From positions 124,001 through 188,000 of the forward strand of contig NZ_JAAQWN010000001.1 of assembly GCF_012985465.1 (NCBI RefSeq): DNA of 64,000 bases, in the 5' to 3' direction. The stretch is from Pseudomonas sp. WS 5079 (GTDB lineage: Bacteria > Pseudomonadota > Gammaproteobacteria > Pseudomonadales > Pseudomonadaceae). The position numbers and the translations under genes are program-made. Of the stretch, positions 9,474-19,073 are shown in pieces. Each line of letters opens with the position of its first letter. Within the stretch, counting starts at the first letter, position 1. The notes under the pieces were generated by a model. It searched no databases, was not told the DNA's origin, and saw only the letters and a list, made by a program, of their open reading frames with translations.

Positions 9474-10378
9474 AGCAGGCGATCTCCGCAATTGTTGAAG
9501 GCGTGGGCCAAAAAGTCGATCCAGGCGCGCACCGCTGGGGATACGCCGCGTCGGTGCGGGTACACCGCTTGCAGCCAGCCGCCAGGCAGTGACCATTCGG
9601 GTAGCAATTGCACCAGTTGGCCGGTTTCCAACTCCTGCTCGCAATACATCATCGGCAGCACGGTGAAGCCCAGGCCGGCGAGGGCGCTGGCCTTGCGCAC
9701 CAGGAAGTCGTCGATGCCCAGGCGTGCCTCCATGGCCAGGTCGGTGGCATTGCCGGCAGGGTCGAGCATGCGCAGGTGGACCATGCGGTCGGCTTCCAGG
9801 GCGCCCAATACCGGCAGGTGCTTGAGGTCGGCCGGGGTGTTGATCTGATGGCCACGCACAAACTCGGGGCTGGCGACCATGGCCGTCTGCGCCTGACGCA
9901 GGCGGCGGGTCACCAGCAGCGGGTCTTCGTCCCCCAGTTCGCGCACGCGCAGGGCCACGTCCACGCCCTCGGCTACCAGGTCGACGCGGCGATTGATCAG
10001 CATCATCTCCAATTGCACCAGCGGGTGGGCTGCGAGAAATTGCGCCACCACCGTCGGCAGGATTTCGTGGGCCAGGCCCACCGGGCAACTGACGCGCAGG
10101 CGGCCACGGGGCTCGCTGGACATGTTGGCCACGGCTTCGTCGGCCATTTCCGCTTCCAGCAGCATCGCCTGGCAATGCCCCAGGTAGCGTTCGCCGACGG
10201 CGGTCAGGGTCAGTTGCCGGGTGGTGCGCTGCAACAGGCGGGCGCCGAGGCGTTCCTCCAGTTCGGCAATGCGCCGTGACAGCCGCGACTTGGGGATCCC
10301 CAGCAGCCGGCCAGCGGCCGCGAAGCCACCGGCTTCCACCACCTTGGCGAAATAGTAGAGGTCATTGAGGTCTTGCAT
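9470..10378 (-). CDS. LysR-family transcriptional regulator
   Basis: The product has 302 residues. The N-terminal helix-turn-helix is intact (FAKVVEAGGFAAAGRLLGIPKSRLSRRIAELEERLGARLL) and is followed by a substrate-binding domain containing GRLRVSCPVGLAHEIL. It diverges from azoR across a 126-bp gap, the usual layout when a LysR protein controls the neighbouring gene. Azoreductase/quinone-type genes next to LysR regulators often respond to electrophiles; here that is inference. The MmcQ-like gene follows in the same transcript. Confidence 0.9.
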   Translation of the reverse strand: MQDLNDLYYFAKVVEAGGFAAAGRLLGIPKSRLSRRIAELEERLGARLLQRTTRQLTLTAVGERYLGHCQAMLLEAEMADEAVANMSSEPRGRLRVSCPVGLAHEILPTVVAQFLAAHPLVQLEMMLINRRVDLVAEGVDVALRVRELGDEDPLLVTRRLRQAQTAMVASPEFVRGHQINTPADLKHLPVLGALEADRMVHLRMLDPAGNATDLAMEARLGIDDFLVRKASALAGLGFTVLPMMYCEQELETGQLVQLLPEWSLPGGWLQAVYPHRRGVSPAVRAWIDFLAHAFNNCGDRLL

Positions 10379-10504
10379 GTTGGGCCTATTGTCCTGTCAG
10401 TGGGACGAACTATCGCATTTTAACCGGCTAATCGGCTATTGGGTTGATCTGTAGGATTCTCTCCATCAGATCGCCCGGTGGCGGTCCTCACTTGGAGATC
10501 CCAC

Positions 10505-11116
10505 ATGAAACTCTTGCATATCGATTCCAGCATCCTCGGCGACAACTCGGTATCCCGTCAGTTGAGCCGCGAAGTGGTCAAGGCCTGGCAAGCGGCCGAG
10601 CCGGGTGTGGAAGTCACCTACCGCGACTTGGCCAGCGAAGGGATCAACCATTTTTCCGGGATCACCCTGGGCGCCCTGGGCACCGCTGCCGAACTGCGTG
10701 ATGCGGTGCAGAAGCACGAAGCCGACCTGAGCGCCTCGACCCTGGCCGAGTTCCTGGCGGCCGACGCGGTGGTCATCGCCGCGCCGATGTACAACTTCAC
10801 CATCCCCACCCAACTCAAGGCCTGGATCGACCGCATTGCTGTTGCCGGCCAGACGTTCCGCTACACCGAAGCCGGCCCGCAAGGCTTGTGCGGCAACAAG
10901 AAAGTCATCGTGGTCTCCACCGCCGGTGGCCTGCATGTGGGTCAGCCGACCGGTGTGGCGCACGAGGACTACTTGAAGGTGCTGCTGGGCTTCTTCGGCA
11001 TTACCGACGTTGAGTTCGTACGTGCCCACGGCCTGGCCTATGGTGACGAAGCACGCAGCAAGGCGCTGAACGACGCCAATGCGCAGATCAGCGAGCAACT
11101 GTTCGTCGCTGCGTAA
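10505..11116 (+). CDS. azoR: FMN-dependent NADH-azoreductase
   Basis: The product has 203 residues of flavodoxin fold. [21 protein letters not shown] is the FMN-phosphate loop, [18 protein letters not shown] the isoalloxazine-binding segment and VVSTAGGLH the third flavin loop. The enzyme reduces azo compounds and quinones by two electrons using NADH. A GGAG sits 7 bases before the ATG; the open frame from 10478 lacks this. The divergent LysR gene is its likely regulator. A good intrinsic terminator follows at 11161. Confidence 0.93.
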   Translation: MKLLHIDSSILGDNSVSRQLSREVVKAWQAAEPGVEVTYRDLASEGINHFSGITLGALGTAAELRDAVQKHEADLSASTLAEFLAADAVVIAAPMYNFTIPTQLKAWIDRIAVAGQTFRYTEAGPQGLCGNKKVIVVSTAGGLHVGQPTGVAHEDYLKVLLGFFGITDVEFVRAHGLAYGDEARSKALNDANAQISEQLFVAA

Positions 11117-11160
11117 GAGATTTCACCGCGGCTCGCTATCAATCTGATTCGAGGCGCCTA

Positions 11161-11213
11161 AACTCTGTATTCTGCTGGCCTGAAAACCAGCGGATTACGG
11201 AGTTTTTTGTTTT
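11161..11213 (+). terminator. Rho-independent terminator of azoR
   Basis: AACTCTGTA (11161-11169) pairs with TACGGAGTT (11196-11204), with one G-U pair. Between them lies a second stem, GCTGG/CCAGC. The outer stem is followed directly by TTTTTTGTTTT. It is 44 bases after the azoR stop. Confidence 0.75.
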
Positions 11214-11297
11214 GGGTGGGCGAATCTGGCGCAGGTTATGCAACACAGGGCCATACCGCCCACTCGCAGGCGTCACGCAGCACAGGTGGACATCCCC

Positions 11298-12335
11298 ATG
11301 ATGCGTCTTTGTGCAGTCTTGCTGGTTTCCCTGTTCGGCGGCCTCGTTCCAGTGCACGCTGCCGTGGCCCCGCACCCCCATTGGAGCGTGGGCTATCACC
11401 GCATGAGCTTTCTCGACCCGCTGGATTCGCAGCCGATGAAAGCCATCGCCTTTTATCCGTCCACCGGCCGCGAACATATCAGCCAGGTGGGCGCCTATCG
11501 CGTCGCCGCCACCGAGGATGCCAAGGTCGCCATTGGCCGCTTCCCGCTGTTGATGTTGTCCCATGGCAACACCGGCACGCCCCTGGCCTTGCACGATTTG
11601 GCGACGTCGCTGGCGCGCAAGGGGTTTGTGGTGGTGGCGGTGCTGCATCCTGGCGACAACTACAAGGACCACAGCCGCCTGGGCACCTTGAGCAACCTGT
11701 ATGGCCGCCCGATCCAGATTTCGGCAGCGATTAGCGCCACCTTGGGCGACCCAATGCTGTCGCCGTTCGTCAATGTCGACCAGGTGGGCGTGATCGGCTA
11801 TTCGGCAGGCGGCGAGACGGCGCTGATCCTGGCCGGGGCCAAGCCGGATTTCGAGCGTTTGCGCCGCTATTGCATGGAACGCCCCGAAGACCGTGACGCT
11901 TGCACGACCAAGGGCGAGCTGGTGGTCGACCGCGATGACCTGCAACCCCAGGCCGACTCCCGGATCCATGCGTTGATGCTCATGGCCCCGCTGAGCCTGA
12001 TGTTTGGTCGGCACACCCTGGGCGACGTGCATGTGCCGGTGCTGCTGTATAGCGGCGACGGTGACAAGCTGGTGGCCGTGGATAAAAACGCCGCCGCCCT
12101 GGCGCGCAAGCTGCCGCAGCCGCCGGATTTCAAGCTGTTGGCCGGGGCCGGGCACTTTATCTTCATGGCCCCTTGCGATGATGAGCAGTTGGCGCTGATG
12201 CCGGCGCTGTGTACGGATGCCGATGGGGTGGACCGCGAGGGCATTCACCGTGACCTGATTTCCGAGGCCGGGCGTTTTTTCGGGCGCACCCTTGGCCAGC
12301 ACTCGCGAGCCGGCCTACAGACCGCCGATCAATAG
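11298..12335 (+). CDS. Exported alpha/beta hydrolase (dienelactone hydrolase/lipase-like)
   Basis: The product has 345 residues with a signal peptide (MMRLCAVLLVSLFGGLVPVHA). The oxyanion strand reads PLLMLSHGNTGTP, the nucleophile elbow GYSAGGE (Ser near residue 165), the acid strand PVLLYSGDGDKLV and the catalytic His GAGHFIFM. It resembles the predicted dienelactone hydrolase/PAF-acetylhydrolase-like group; the substrate is not predictable. AGGTGGA precedes the double ATG at 11298/11301. The 3' end overlaps the convergent MFS gene by 7 bases. Confidence 0.82.
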   Translation: MMRLCAVLLVSLFGGLVPVHAAVAPHPHWSVGYHRMSFLDPLDSQPMKAIAFYPSTGREHISQVGAYRVAATEDAKVAIGRFPLLMLSHGNTGTPLALHDLATSLARKGFVVVAVLHPGDNYKDHSRLGTLSNLYGRPIQISAAISATLGDPMLSPFVNVDQVGVIGYSAGGETALILAGAKPDFERLRRYCMERPEDRDACTTKGELVVDRDDLQPQADSRIHALMLMAPLSLMFGRHTLGDVHVPVLLYSGDGDKLVAVDKNAAALARKLPQPPDFKLLAGAGHFIFMAPCDDEQLALMPALCTDADGVDREGIHRDLISEAGRFFGRTLGQHSRAGLQTADQ

Positions 12336-13501
12336 GCCCGGCGCATCAGCAGCAGGGTCAGGCCCAGGCCTGTGACGGACAGTAGCGCCGCGCAAAAGAA
12401 AATCCACGAGTAGCCCAGGTTCAACGCCACCGCGCCCATCAACGGCCCGGCAATCGCCAGCGCCAGGTCAAAAAACACCGCATAGGCACTCAGCCCCGCG
12501 CCCCGGCTGCTGTTGGGCACCTGTTTGATGGCTTCGACGCCCAATGCCGGGTACACCAGGGACAGGCCAAAGCCGGTGAGGCCGGCGCCGACCAGGGCGA
12601 TGGCGGGAGAGGGTGCGAGCCATAGCAGGGCCAGGCCGAGGGTTTCCAGGGTCATGCAGGCAATCGCTGCGCGAAACCCGCCAAAACGGTTGATGCTGGA
12701 GATAAACAGCAGGCGCGAGAGGATAAAGCAGATGCCAAACACCGTCAGGCACCAGGCGGCGCCGGTCCAGCCGCGGCTCAGGTAGAACAGGGTAATGAAG
12801 GTGGTCAGGGTGCCGTAGCCAATGGATGCCAGGCACAGGCTGGCGCCAAACGGTGCAATCCGCCCGAACACCGCCCAGAACGGCAGGCGCTCGCCGCGCA
12901 CCACCGGCACCGAGGGCTTTTTGCGGATCAGCACCAGGCCCAGCCCGGCCAGCACCGCCAGCGCGATACCGAGGCTGTTGTAGCCATATTGCGCAACCAT
13001 CACCACACCCAGCGGCGCACCAATGGCTATGGCGCCGTAGGACGCGATGCCGTTCCAGGAGATCGAGCGGGCGGTGTGTTCGGCGCCGACCTGGCCCATG
13101 CACCAACTGATAGTGCCGACACCGATCAGGCCCTGGGCCACGCCCAGCAGCACTCGGCCGACAATCAGAATTCCCAGGCTCAGATTGGGCAGGCTTTGCA
13201 GCGCAGTGGCGAACAGGGTCAAGACGCCGCTGAGCAGGATGCCGCTCAAGCCGAGCACAATCGCGCGCTTGGTGCCGACGTTGTCCGACATGCGCCCGGC
13301 CATGGGCCGGCTGAGGAGGGTGGCCAGGTACTGCGAACCGATGGTGATGCCCGCCACTACCGCACTGAAGCCCAGTTGTTCATGGACGTAGCCGGGAATC
13401 ACCGCAATCGGCAGGCCGATGCAGATAAACGCGATAAAGGTATAGAAGACGATGGAGACGATCTGCAGGGTGATCGACAGGGAGCTGGGGGCGGCAGGCA
13501 T
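12329..13501 (-). CDS. MFS transporter, YhhS/YfcJ-like
   Basis: The product has 390 residues and twelve predicted helices. The motif-A loop is SRPMAGRMSDNVGTKRAI after helix 2, and helix 4 carries GRVLLGVAQGLIGVGTISWCMGQVG. This pattern fits the E. coli YhhS/YfcJ group of drug:proton antiporters. The substrate is unknown. It stands alone and converges on the hydrolase gene; the start MPAAPSS is the only one that keeps helix 1 intact. Confidence 0.85.
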   Translation of the reverse strand: MPAAPSSLSITLQIVSIVFYTFIAFICIGLPIAVIPGYVHEQLGFSAVVAGITIGSQYLATLLSRPMAGRMSDNVGTKRAIVLGLSGILLSGVLTLFATALQSLPNLSLGILIVGRVLLGVAQGLIGVGTISWCMGQVGAEHTARSISWNGIASYGAIAIGAPLGVVMVAQYGYNSLGIALAVLAGLGLVLIRKKPSVPVVRGERLPFWAVFGRIAPFGASLCLASIGYGTLTTFITLFYLSRGWTGAAWCLTVFGICFILSRLLFISSINRFGGFRAAIACMTLETLGLALLWLAPSPAIALVGAGLTGFGLSLVYPALGVEAIKQVPNSSRGAGLSAYAVFFDLALAIAGPLMGAVALNLGYSWIFFCAALLSVTGLGLTLLLMRRAY

Positions 13502-13612
13502 GGAGGCTCATTCGCGGCAGGGCGGTGAACCCATCATGGCAAGGGCTGGGGAGAAAAGGAAGCAGGCTAACAATCATTGGCTTGACGCTCCGTTGGTCGA
13601 GCCTGGAAATGC

Positions 13613-13643
13613 AAAAAGCCCCGTCACTGCTGACGGGGCTTTT
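13613..13643 (-). terminator. Rho-independent terminator of ybiT
   Basis: AAAAGCCCCGTCA and TGACGGGGCTTTT form a near-perfect stem, flanked by A-runs and T-runs so that it works in both directions. It begins about 36 bases after the ybiT stop and also separates the MFS gene. Confidence 0.88.
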
Positions 13644-13678
13644 ACTTGCAGCGTGTAGCCAGCCGCTATTGGCTGCCC

Positions 13679-15265
13679 TTAAAACACCACGCCCTGGCTA
13701 CGCAGGTAGTCGTCATAGGTGCCGCTGAAGTCGATCACGCCGCTTGGGCTCAGCTCGATGATGCGAGTGGCCAGGGACGATACGAACTCACGGTCGTGGC
13801 TGACGAAGATCAGCGTGCCCGGGTAGTTCTCCAGCGCCAGGTTCAGCGCCTCGATGGATTCCATGTCCAAGTGGTTGGTCGGTTCATCCATGACCAGCAC
13901 GTTGGGCTTTTGCAGGATCAGCTTGCCGAACAGCATGCGACCTTGCTCACCACCGGAGATGACCTTGACCGACTTGAGGATCTCGTCGTTGGAGAACAGC
14001 ATGCGGCCGAGGGTGCCGCGGATCACTTGTTCGCCCTGGGCCCACTGGCCCATCCAGTCGAACAAGGTGACGTCGTCTTCGAAGTCGTGGGCATGGTCCT
14101 GGGCGTAGTAGCCCAGCTCAGCCGCGTCGGTCCACTTCACGCTGCCGGCGTCCGGGGTCAGTTCGTTGACCAGGGTGCGCAGCAGGGTGGTCTTGCCGAT
14201 ACCGTTCGGGCCGATGATCGCCACGCGCTCGCCCGCTTCAACCTGGAAGCTGAAGTCCTTGAACAGGGTCTTGCCGTCAAAGCCCTTGGCCATGCGCTCG
14301 ACGATGACCGCCTGGCGATGCAGCTTCTTGGTCTGCTCGAAGCGGATGAACGGGCTCACACGGCTCGAAGGCTTGACCTCGGCCAGTTGGATCTTGTCGA
14401 TTGCCTTGGCGCGGGAAGTGGCCTGCTTGGCTTTCGAGGCGTTGGCCGAGAAACGGCTGACGAACGATTGCAGTTCGGAGATCTGCGCTTTCTTCTTGGC
14501 GTTGTCCGACAGCAATTGCTCGCGGGACTGGGTGGCCACGGTCATGTACTCATCGTAGTTGCCCGGGAACAGGCGCAGCTCGCCGTAGTCCAGGTCAGCC
14601 ATGTGCGTGCACACGCTGTTCAGGAAGTGACGGTCGTGAGAGATGATGATCATCAGGCTGTTACGCTGGGTCAGGACGTTTTCCAGCCAGCGGATGGTGT
14701 TGATGTCCAGGTGGTTCGTCGGTTCGTCGAGCAGCAGCACTTCCGGATCCGAGAACAGCGCCTGGGCCAGCAGTACGCGCAGCTTCCAGCCTGGGGACAC
14801 TTCGCTCATCGGGCCGAAGTGCTGCTCGATGCCGATACCCAGGCCCAGCAGCAGTTCACCGGCACGGGATTCGGCGGTGTAGCCGTCCATTTCGGCGAAC
14901 TCGGTTTCCAGCTCGGCCACGGCCATGCCGTCTTCTTCGCTCATTTCCGGCAGCGAGTAGATGCGATCGCGCTCGGCCTTGACCTTCCACAGCTCTTCGT
15001 GACCCATGATCACGGTGTCGATCACGTTGAATTCTTCGTAGGCGAACTGATCCTGGCGCAGTTTACCCAGGCGCACGTTCGGTTCCAGCATGACCTGGCC
15101 GCCGGACGGGTCGAGGTCGCCACCGAGGATTTTCATGAAGGTCGACTTGCCGCAACCGTTGGCACCGATCAAACCATAACGGTTGCCGGCGCCGAACTTG
15201 ACCGAGACGTTCTCAAACAGCGGCTTGGCGCCGAACTGCATGGTGATGTTAGCTGTGGAGATCAA
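13679..15265 (-). CDS. ybiT: ABC-F family ATPase YbiT
   Basis: The product has 528 residues (E. coli YbiT has 530) and aligns throughout. Two nucleotide-binding domains are joined by the charged linker: Walker [10 protein letters not shown] and GPNGIGKTT, Walker [13 protein letters not shown] and [12 protein letters not shown]. There are no membrane helices. ABC-F proteins bind the ribosome E-site and modulate translation or relieve stalling; the exact YbiT role is less well defined. It stands alone with its own terminator. Confidence 0.93.
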   Translation of the reverse strand: MISTANITMQFGAKPLFENVSVKFGAGNRYGLIGANGCGKSTFMKILGGDLDPSGGQVMLEPNVRLGKLRQDQFAYEEFNVIDTVIMGHEELWKVKAERDRIYSLPEMSEEDGMAVAELETEFAEMDGYTAESRAGELLLGLGIGIEQHFGPMSEVSPGWKLRVLLAQALFSDPEVLLLDEPTNHLDINTIRWLENVLTQRNSLMIIISHDRHFLNSVCTHMADLDYGELRLFPGNYDEYMTVATQSREQLLSDNAKKKAQISELQSFVSRFSANASKAKQATSRAKAIDKIQLAEVKPSSRVSPFIRFEQTKKLHRQAVIVERMAKGFDGKTLFKDFSFQVEAGERVAIIGPNGIGKTTLLRTLVNELTPDAGSVKWTDAAELGYYAQDHAHDFEDDVTLFDWMGQWAQGEQVIRGTLGRMLFSNDEILKSVKVISGGEQGRMLFGKLILQKPNVLVMDEPTNHLDMESIEALNLALENYPGTLIFVSHDREFVSSLATRIIELSPSGVIDFSGTYDDYLRSQGVVF

Positions 15266-15732
15266 TTACTTTACCTATCAATAGCTTGGGGTGCGCTTAT
15301 TTGGGCCGGGACCCATTCGGAGCCCGGGCCAACGGGCATGCGTCAACAGCGACATCAAGGCGTGAAGCCCAGTCGCCGAGCAGAAAATATGGGGTGCATG
15401 TTGGAATTTGGCGCGCATTGTCGCATATGTGAGGCGCGAGTTATATGACAGGCAGTCTTGTCCGGCGCCAAGAAGTGCGGCGCGGGTCTGTTCTGGCGGG
15501 AAATTCTACAAAATTCATCGAGTTGTATCGAAATTGTATCGATTGTCAGGTTTGTGGTTGATAACAGTTGAACATCCAATGGCCGTGGATTAAGTTTCCA
15601 CCGTTCGCCCTGCAGTGATGGCTCTTTACCGGTTCAAGGATGGCGAGGCTGTCGGTGCGGGGCGAACCACCTTCTTTTTTTGACGGCGCTCATTGCCATC
15701 CTGTTGCGCACGCTCAATGGTTTGGAGACGCA
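15266..15732. other. Intergenic region between ybiT and the methyltransferase (467 bp)
   Basis: No gene is visible. A G/C-rich imperfect hairpin lies at about 15303-15330 in the ybiT leader, and a direct repeat TTGTATCGA, AA, TTGTATCGA sits near 15522-15543 in an AT-rich stretch that is a plausible promoter zone. Small open frames here have poor codon structure. Confidence 0.5.
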
Positions 15733-16545
15733 ATGGACACGCTGTCTGCTCAACAGGCGATCGCCAGTAACAAGGCCGCCTGGAACGAATCCGCCGAACA
15801 CCATAAAACCACCGAGCACTGGCAAGGCCTGCTCGCCGGCGTCGGCGAGCCCGACTTCAGCTGCCTGGATCCCACCCTGACCTCAGTGTTGTTGCAGGTG
15901 GGCATACAGGGTCGGGACGCCGTGCAACTGGGCTGCAACAACGGCCGTGAGAGCCTGTCGCTGTATGGGCTTGGTGCCCGCAGTGTGGTCGGGGTCGACC
16001 AGTCCGATGCGTTTCTGGCGCAGGCGGTGGAACTGGCCAGCCGCTCGCCGCATGCACCTGAATTTATCGAAGCCGATGTTCATCATTTGCCCGAGGGTGT
16101 GTTGGGGCGGTTTGATATCGCCCTGATCACCATCGGCGTGCTGGGTTGGATGCCAGATATCGGGCTGTTTATGCGGCATGTTGCCAGCACCCTGAAAGAG
16201 GGGGGCACGCTGGTGATCTACGAGACCCATCCATTCCTGGAAGTGTTCGACCCCGAAGCGGCCAACCCGATGCTGCCGGCCACCTCCTACTTTCGCCGCG
16301 AGCCTTTTGTGCAGAACGAGGCAATCGTCTATGAAGGCACCAGCAAAAGTGCCGCCGCCACGTCCTACTGGTTTGTGCATACCCTGGGGGAGACTGTCAG
16401 CGCGGCCATCGCGGCAGGGCTGCAGATCAGTCATTTGCAGGAATACCCGCACTCCAATCGCGAAGAGCTGTACGACCGGTACGAAAACCAGGCCGCGCAA
16501 TTGCCCATGTGCTACACGCTGACTGCGGTAAAACGCTCGGCCTGA
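15733..16545 (+). CDS. Class I SAM-dependent methyltransferase
   Basis: The product has 270 residues. SAM motif I is unusual, DAVQLGCNNGRESLSLYGLG, with VVGVDQSD as the acidic post-I strand, FIEADVHHLP, FDIALITIGVLGWMPD and the LKEGGTLVIYETHPF strand. It fits the Methyltransf_25/UbiE-type small-molecule group; the substrate is unknown. GGAGACG precedes the ATG at 15733. The upstream open frame to 15640 has no comparable start. It has no operon partner. Confidence 0.85.
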   Translation: MDTLSAQQAIASNKAAWNESAEHHKTTEHWQGLLAGVGEPDFSCLDPTLTSVLLQVGIQGRDAVQLGCNNGRESLSLYGLGARSVVGVDQSDAFLAQAVELASRSPHAPEFIEADVHHLPEGVLGRFDIALITIGVLGWMPDIGLFMRHVASTLKEGGTLVIYETHPFLEVFDPEAANPMLPATSYFRREPFVQNEAIVYEGTSKSAAATSYWFVHTLGETVSAAIAAGLQISHLQEYPHSNREELYDRYENQAAQLPMCYTLTAVKRSA

Positions 16546-16549
16546 AGGC

Positions 16550-16577
16550 AAAAAAAGGCCCGCTGGGGCGGCGGGCC
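16550..16577 (-). terminator. Terminator for the TIGR03067-like gene
   Basis: GGCCCGC and GCGGGCC pair across a 7-base loop. On the minus strand the stem is followed by seven T residues. It lies between convergent genes and should end the leftward transcript from 17061. Confidence 0.75.
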
Positions 16578-16662
16578 AAGGGATTCATCTGAGGAGTTGG
16601 GTTTAACCTAACGCGTCAAAGGTGAACACTTTGTGAAAATCCTGTCGCAAAAACCTGCCTGC

Positions 16663-17061
16663 TCAAGACCTGCGCACAAACGTGCGCATGGTTTGCCCTG
16701 GCGTCGTACTGAAACGCGTTGGCCGGGGCATGCCTTCATCCGCTGCGATGAACACGAAGTGCCTGTCATCCAAGGTGTAGCTGGCCGGCAGGCATTTGCC
16801 GGCGTCGGCCCCTATGGAATCTATCCAAGTGATGCTTTTGGGCGTGGTGCTGGCGTCCAGGCTAAAACACCCCTCTAGCAGTACGTTGCCGTCGACGGTC
16901 TCGACCCGGAATCGATCACCGTCAATCGTGGTCAGCGCACCTGGTGCACTGTGCTCGTCCGGTGGATTAATGACACCACTGTCTTCCAGGGCAATTTGCT
17001 CCCAGGTGCCTTGCAGGGCCTGTCTATCCAGTTGCGTTGGGCTCGATATGGGTGATGGCAT
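16663..17061 (-). CDS. TIGR03067-domain protein
   Basis: The product has 132 residues. It reads as the TIGR03067 family, small beta-rich proteins best known from planctomycetes: LQGTWEQI at the start, TIDGDRFRV, the conserved PKSITWIDSIG strand and a C-terminal PGQTMRTFVR. There is no signal peptide. AAGGAG lies ahead of the ATG at 17061; a TTG three bases earlier is an alternative start. Function is unknown and no partner gene adjoins it. The AT-rich flank suggests a mobile history. Confidence 0.7.
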   Translation of the reverse strand: MPSPISSPTQLDRQALQGTWEQIALEDSGVINPPDEHSAPGALTTIDGDRFRVETVDGNVLLEGCFSLDASTTPKSITWIDSIGADAGKCLPASYTLDDRHFVFIAADEGMPRPTRFSTTPGQTMRTFVRRS

Positions 17062-17064
17062 CAA

Positions 17065-17451
17065 AAGCTCCTTTTATTGATGGGCCGGGCAGGGCGGTTT
17101 GTCTACCAGCCAATTTTTTTAAAAACTGGCATGGAGCTTTCTGCAGGAAATGTCTCAAAAAAGCCAAGTAGTTGAGTTCTCCCCCTTGCAAGCAGCGATT
17201 TTGACATATCGTAAGAACGATGCTGCTCGATATGTCGTCTACGCTGATCAATGTCATGGATGACATTGATTTTTGTGAAGGAAAACAAACTCCATGCGAT
17301 AGGGATTTTTTCAGTGGCTAAATGGTCGGATGACCGTTGCCTCGTGTCGTACGAGCCATATACAGGGCGTTGTCCCTGCATTTTCAGTTGGTTATTCAGA
17401 TCTATCGTGTAGTGGACAGCCAGCGTCCATTTTTTGAAGGGTGTCCCCATT
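17065..17451. other. AT-rich leader region ahead of wzz
   Basis: About 390 bp are clearly poorer in GC than the neighbours. Short frames exist on the minus strand but have no family resemblance or good ribosome sites. It probably holds the wzz promoter and a long leader. I see no convincing RNA structure. Confidence 0.45.
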
Positions 17452-18795
17452 TTGAATAGAACTCCCCAGGTGCACGCCCCCGTGGTGTCTGACGAAATTG
17501 ATTTATTTGAGCTGTTTCACTCGATTTGGCGGCAGAAGAAACTGGTCATCGGCTGTACCTTCTTTGCCGGCCTGCTTGGTGTTGGCTACGCGCTGCTCGC
17601 TCCCCGTGAGTACCAGGTCAGCAGCGTGCTGAGGCCGGCAGCTATCAATGAACTGGACGCACTCAATCGCTCCGAGGTCTACAAGTTGCCACCGGCGGAC
17701 GCGCTGGCCAAAGTGGGCGCGCAGTTGGATTCGTACGACGCGCGACTGAGCTTCTTCAAAGCCAACCCGGCGTTGTTCCAGGCGTTTCAGGAGCCGGGCC
17801 GCAGCCTTGAGCAGAGTTTCGAAGCGTTCAACCGCAACTCGATCAAGCTGATCCTGCCCGATCCGAAGAAAGCAGATTCCCTCAGTAGCTATATCCGTCT
17901 TGAGCTGCAATACCCCACGGATATGGACGGGGTCGCGATTCTCAACGGTTTTGTCGACTACGCCATTGCAGCCGAGCGCGAGCAAGTGGGCGCCGATCTC
18001 AAGGTGATCGTCAACAACCGCCTTACCGAGCTCAAGGGCAAGATTGACGCGGCGCGCGCCAATTATGAAACCGACAAGGAATCGAAGATCGCCAAGCTGC
18101 TGGAAGGCGACAAGCTCAAGCGCGCACAGCTTGAAGACGAACTCAGCGCCCTGCGCCTACAGATGAAAATGCAGCGTTCCAACCGCCTGGCAGAGTTGAA
18201 CGAGGCCATCTCGATTGCCAAGTCCATGGGCATCAAGAACCCGACCACGCCGTCGTCCATGGCCGATGCTGGGCGTAGTGGCACGAGCCAGGTGATGCGC
18301 ACCGAGGTCAACAACCAGCAGATTCCCCTGTACTTCCTCGGCACCGACGCCCTGGAAGCCGAGCGCACGGCCCTGCAGCAGCGTACCAGTGATGACTTCA
18401 CCAACAGCCGTGTCGCCGAAATCGGCAAGGAACTGCAGTTGCTGGAGGTCAATCGCCAGGTCGAGGTGATGAAGCGTCGGGGCAATGAAGATATTTTCCT
18501 GCAGGATGTCGAGCCCTTGCGCGCTGAAGTGGCGCGCCTGCGTAGCCTGAATATCGATATGAGCGCCTTGAAACTGGTGACCATTGACCGGCGCGCCCAG
18601 GAGCCCCTGAGCCCGGTCAAGCCGAAGAAAATCCTGGTGGTTGCGTTGAGCCTGGTGGGCGGTTTGCTGCTGGGGATATTGATCGCGCTGGTTCGCCATC
18701 TGGTGCTGGCACGCGGCAAGCCAGTGGCCTATTCGCCCCTGGACGACGACCGCTTTGCCAAGCGCGAACGCAAGGATGACCAGCCACTGGGCTGA
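17452..18795 (+). CDS. wzz: Wzz-type O-antigen chain-length regulator
   Basis: The product has 447 residues, a polysaccharide co-polymerase of the inner membrane that sets O-antigen length with Wzy. Features: EIDLFELFHSIWRQKKLVIG entering TM1 (about 25-45), a long periplasmic coiled-coil-rich domain, and the Pro/Gly-rich TM2 near 395-420 (PLSPVKPKKILVVALSLVGG). At this length it resembles the longer Wzz2/FepE group rather than WzzB. I chose the TTG at 17452 because GAAGGG lies 10 bases upstream; a TTG at 17434 has no such site. No wzy or glycosyltransferase cluster adjoins it. Confidence 0.88.
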   Translation: MNRTPQVHAPVVSDEIDLFELFHSIWRQKKLVIGCTFFAGLLGVGYALLAPREYQVSSVLRPAAINELDALNRSEVYKLPPADALAKVGAQLDSYDARLSFFKANPALFQAFQEPGRSLEQSFEAFNRNSIKLILPDPKKADSLSSYIRLELQYPTDMDGVAILNGFVDYAIAAEREQVGADLKVIVNNRLTELKGKIDAARANYETDKESKIAKLLEGDKLKRAQLEDELSALRLQMKMQRSNRLAELNEAISIAKSMGIKNPTTPSSMADAGRSGTSQVMRTEVNNQQIPLYFLGTDALEAERTALQQRTSDDFTNSRVAEIGKELQLLEVNRQVEVMKRRGNEDIFLQDVEPLRAEVARLRSLNIDMSALKLVTIDRRAQEPLSPVKPKKILVVALSLVGGLLLGILIALVRHLVLARGKPVAYSPLDDDRFAKRERKDDQPLG

Positions 18796-18813
18796 GTCAC
18801 GCCGCTCGTTTGC

Positions 18814-18832
18814 CGGGCTGCGTCGCAGCCCG
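18814..18832. terminator. Strong hairpin after wzz
   Basis: CGGGCTGCG and CGCAGCCCG form a perfect inverted repeat around one base, 18 bases after the wzz stop. No T-tract follows, so termination is uncertain. Confidence 0.45.
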
Positions 18833-19073
18833 CAAGACCCGCCACCCCGCGTCCGAGGTGGCGCGGCTATACAGTTGGAAGACACCTTTTCACAATTCTT
18901 AGTTAACCTTTGGTTACAATCTATGGCTAAAATAACTGCCATTGGCCACTATCCGAACTGTCTCCAAGGCACTCGTGGGCTGTTAACGAATTGTGATTTC
19001 AGGTGCTGCATTTTCCCTCCCTGGCCCGGCCTGGAGGAGCAGCCTGTACTCTTCTGACATGTGACGAATTCCC

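Noticed and set aside
13646..15448. 600-residue open frame on the plus strand
   Set aside because: Antisense of ybiT, whose protein is clearly recognisable.
17103..17450. 115-residue frame in the AT-rich region before wzz
   Set aside because: It overlaps the wzz start region, has no good ribosome site and no family resemblance.
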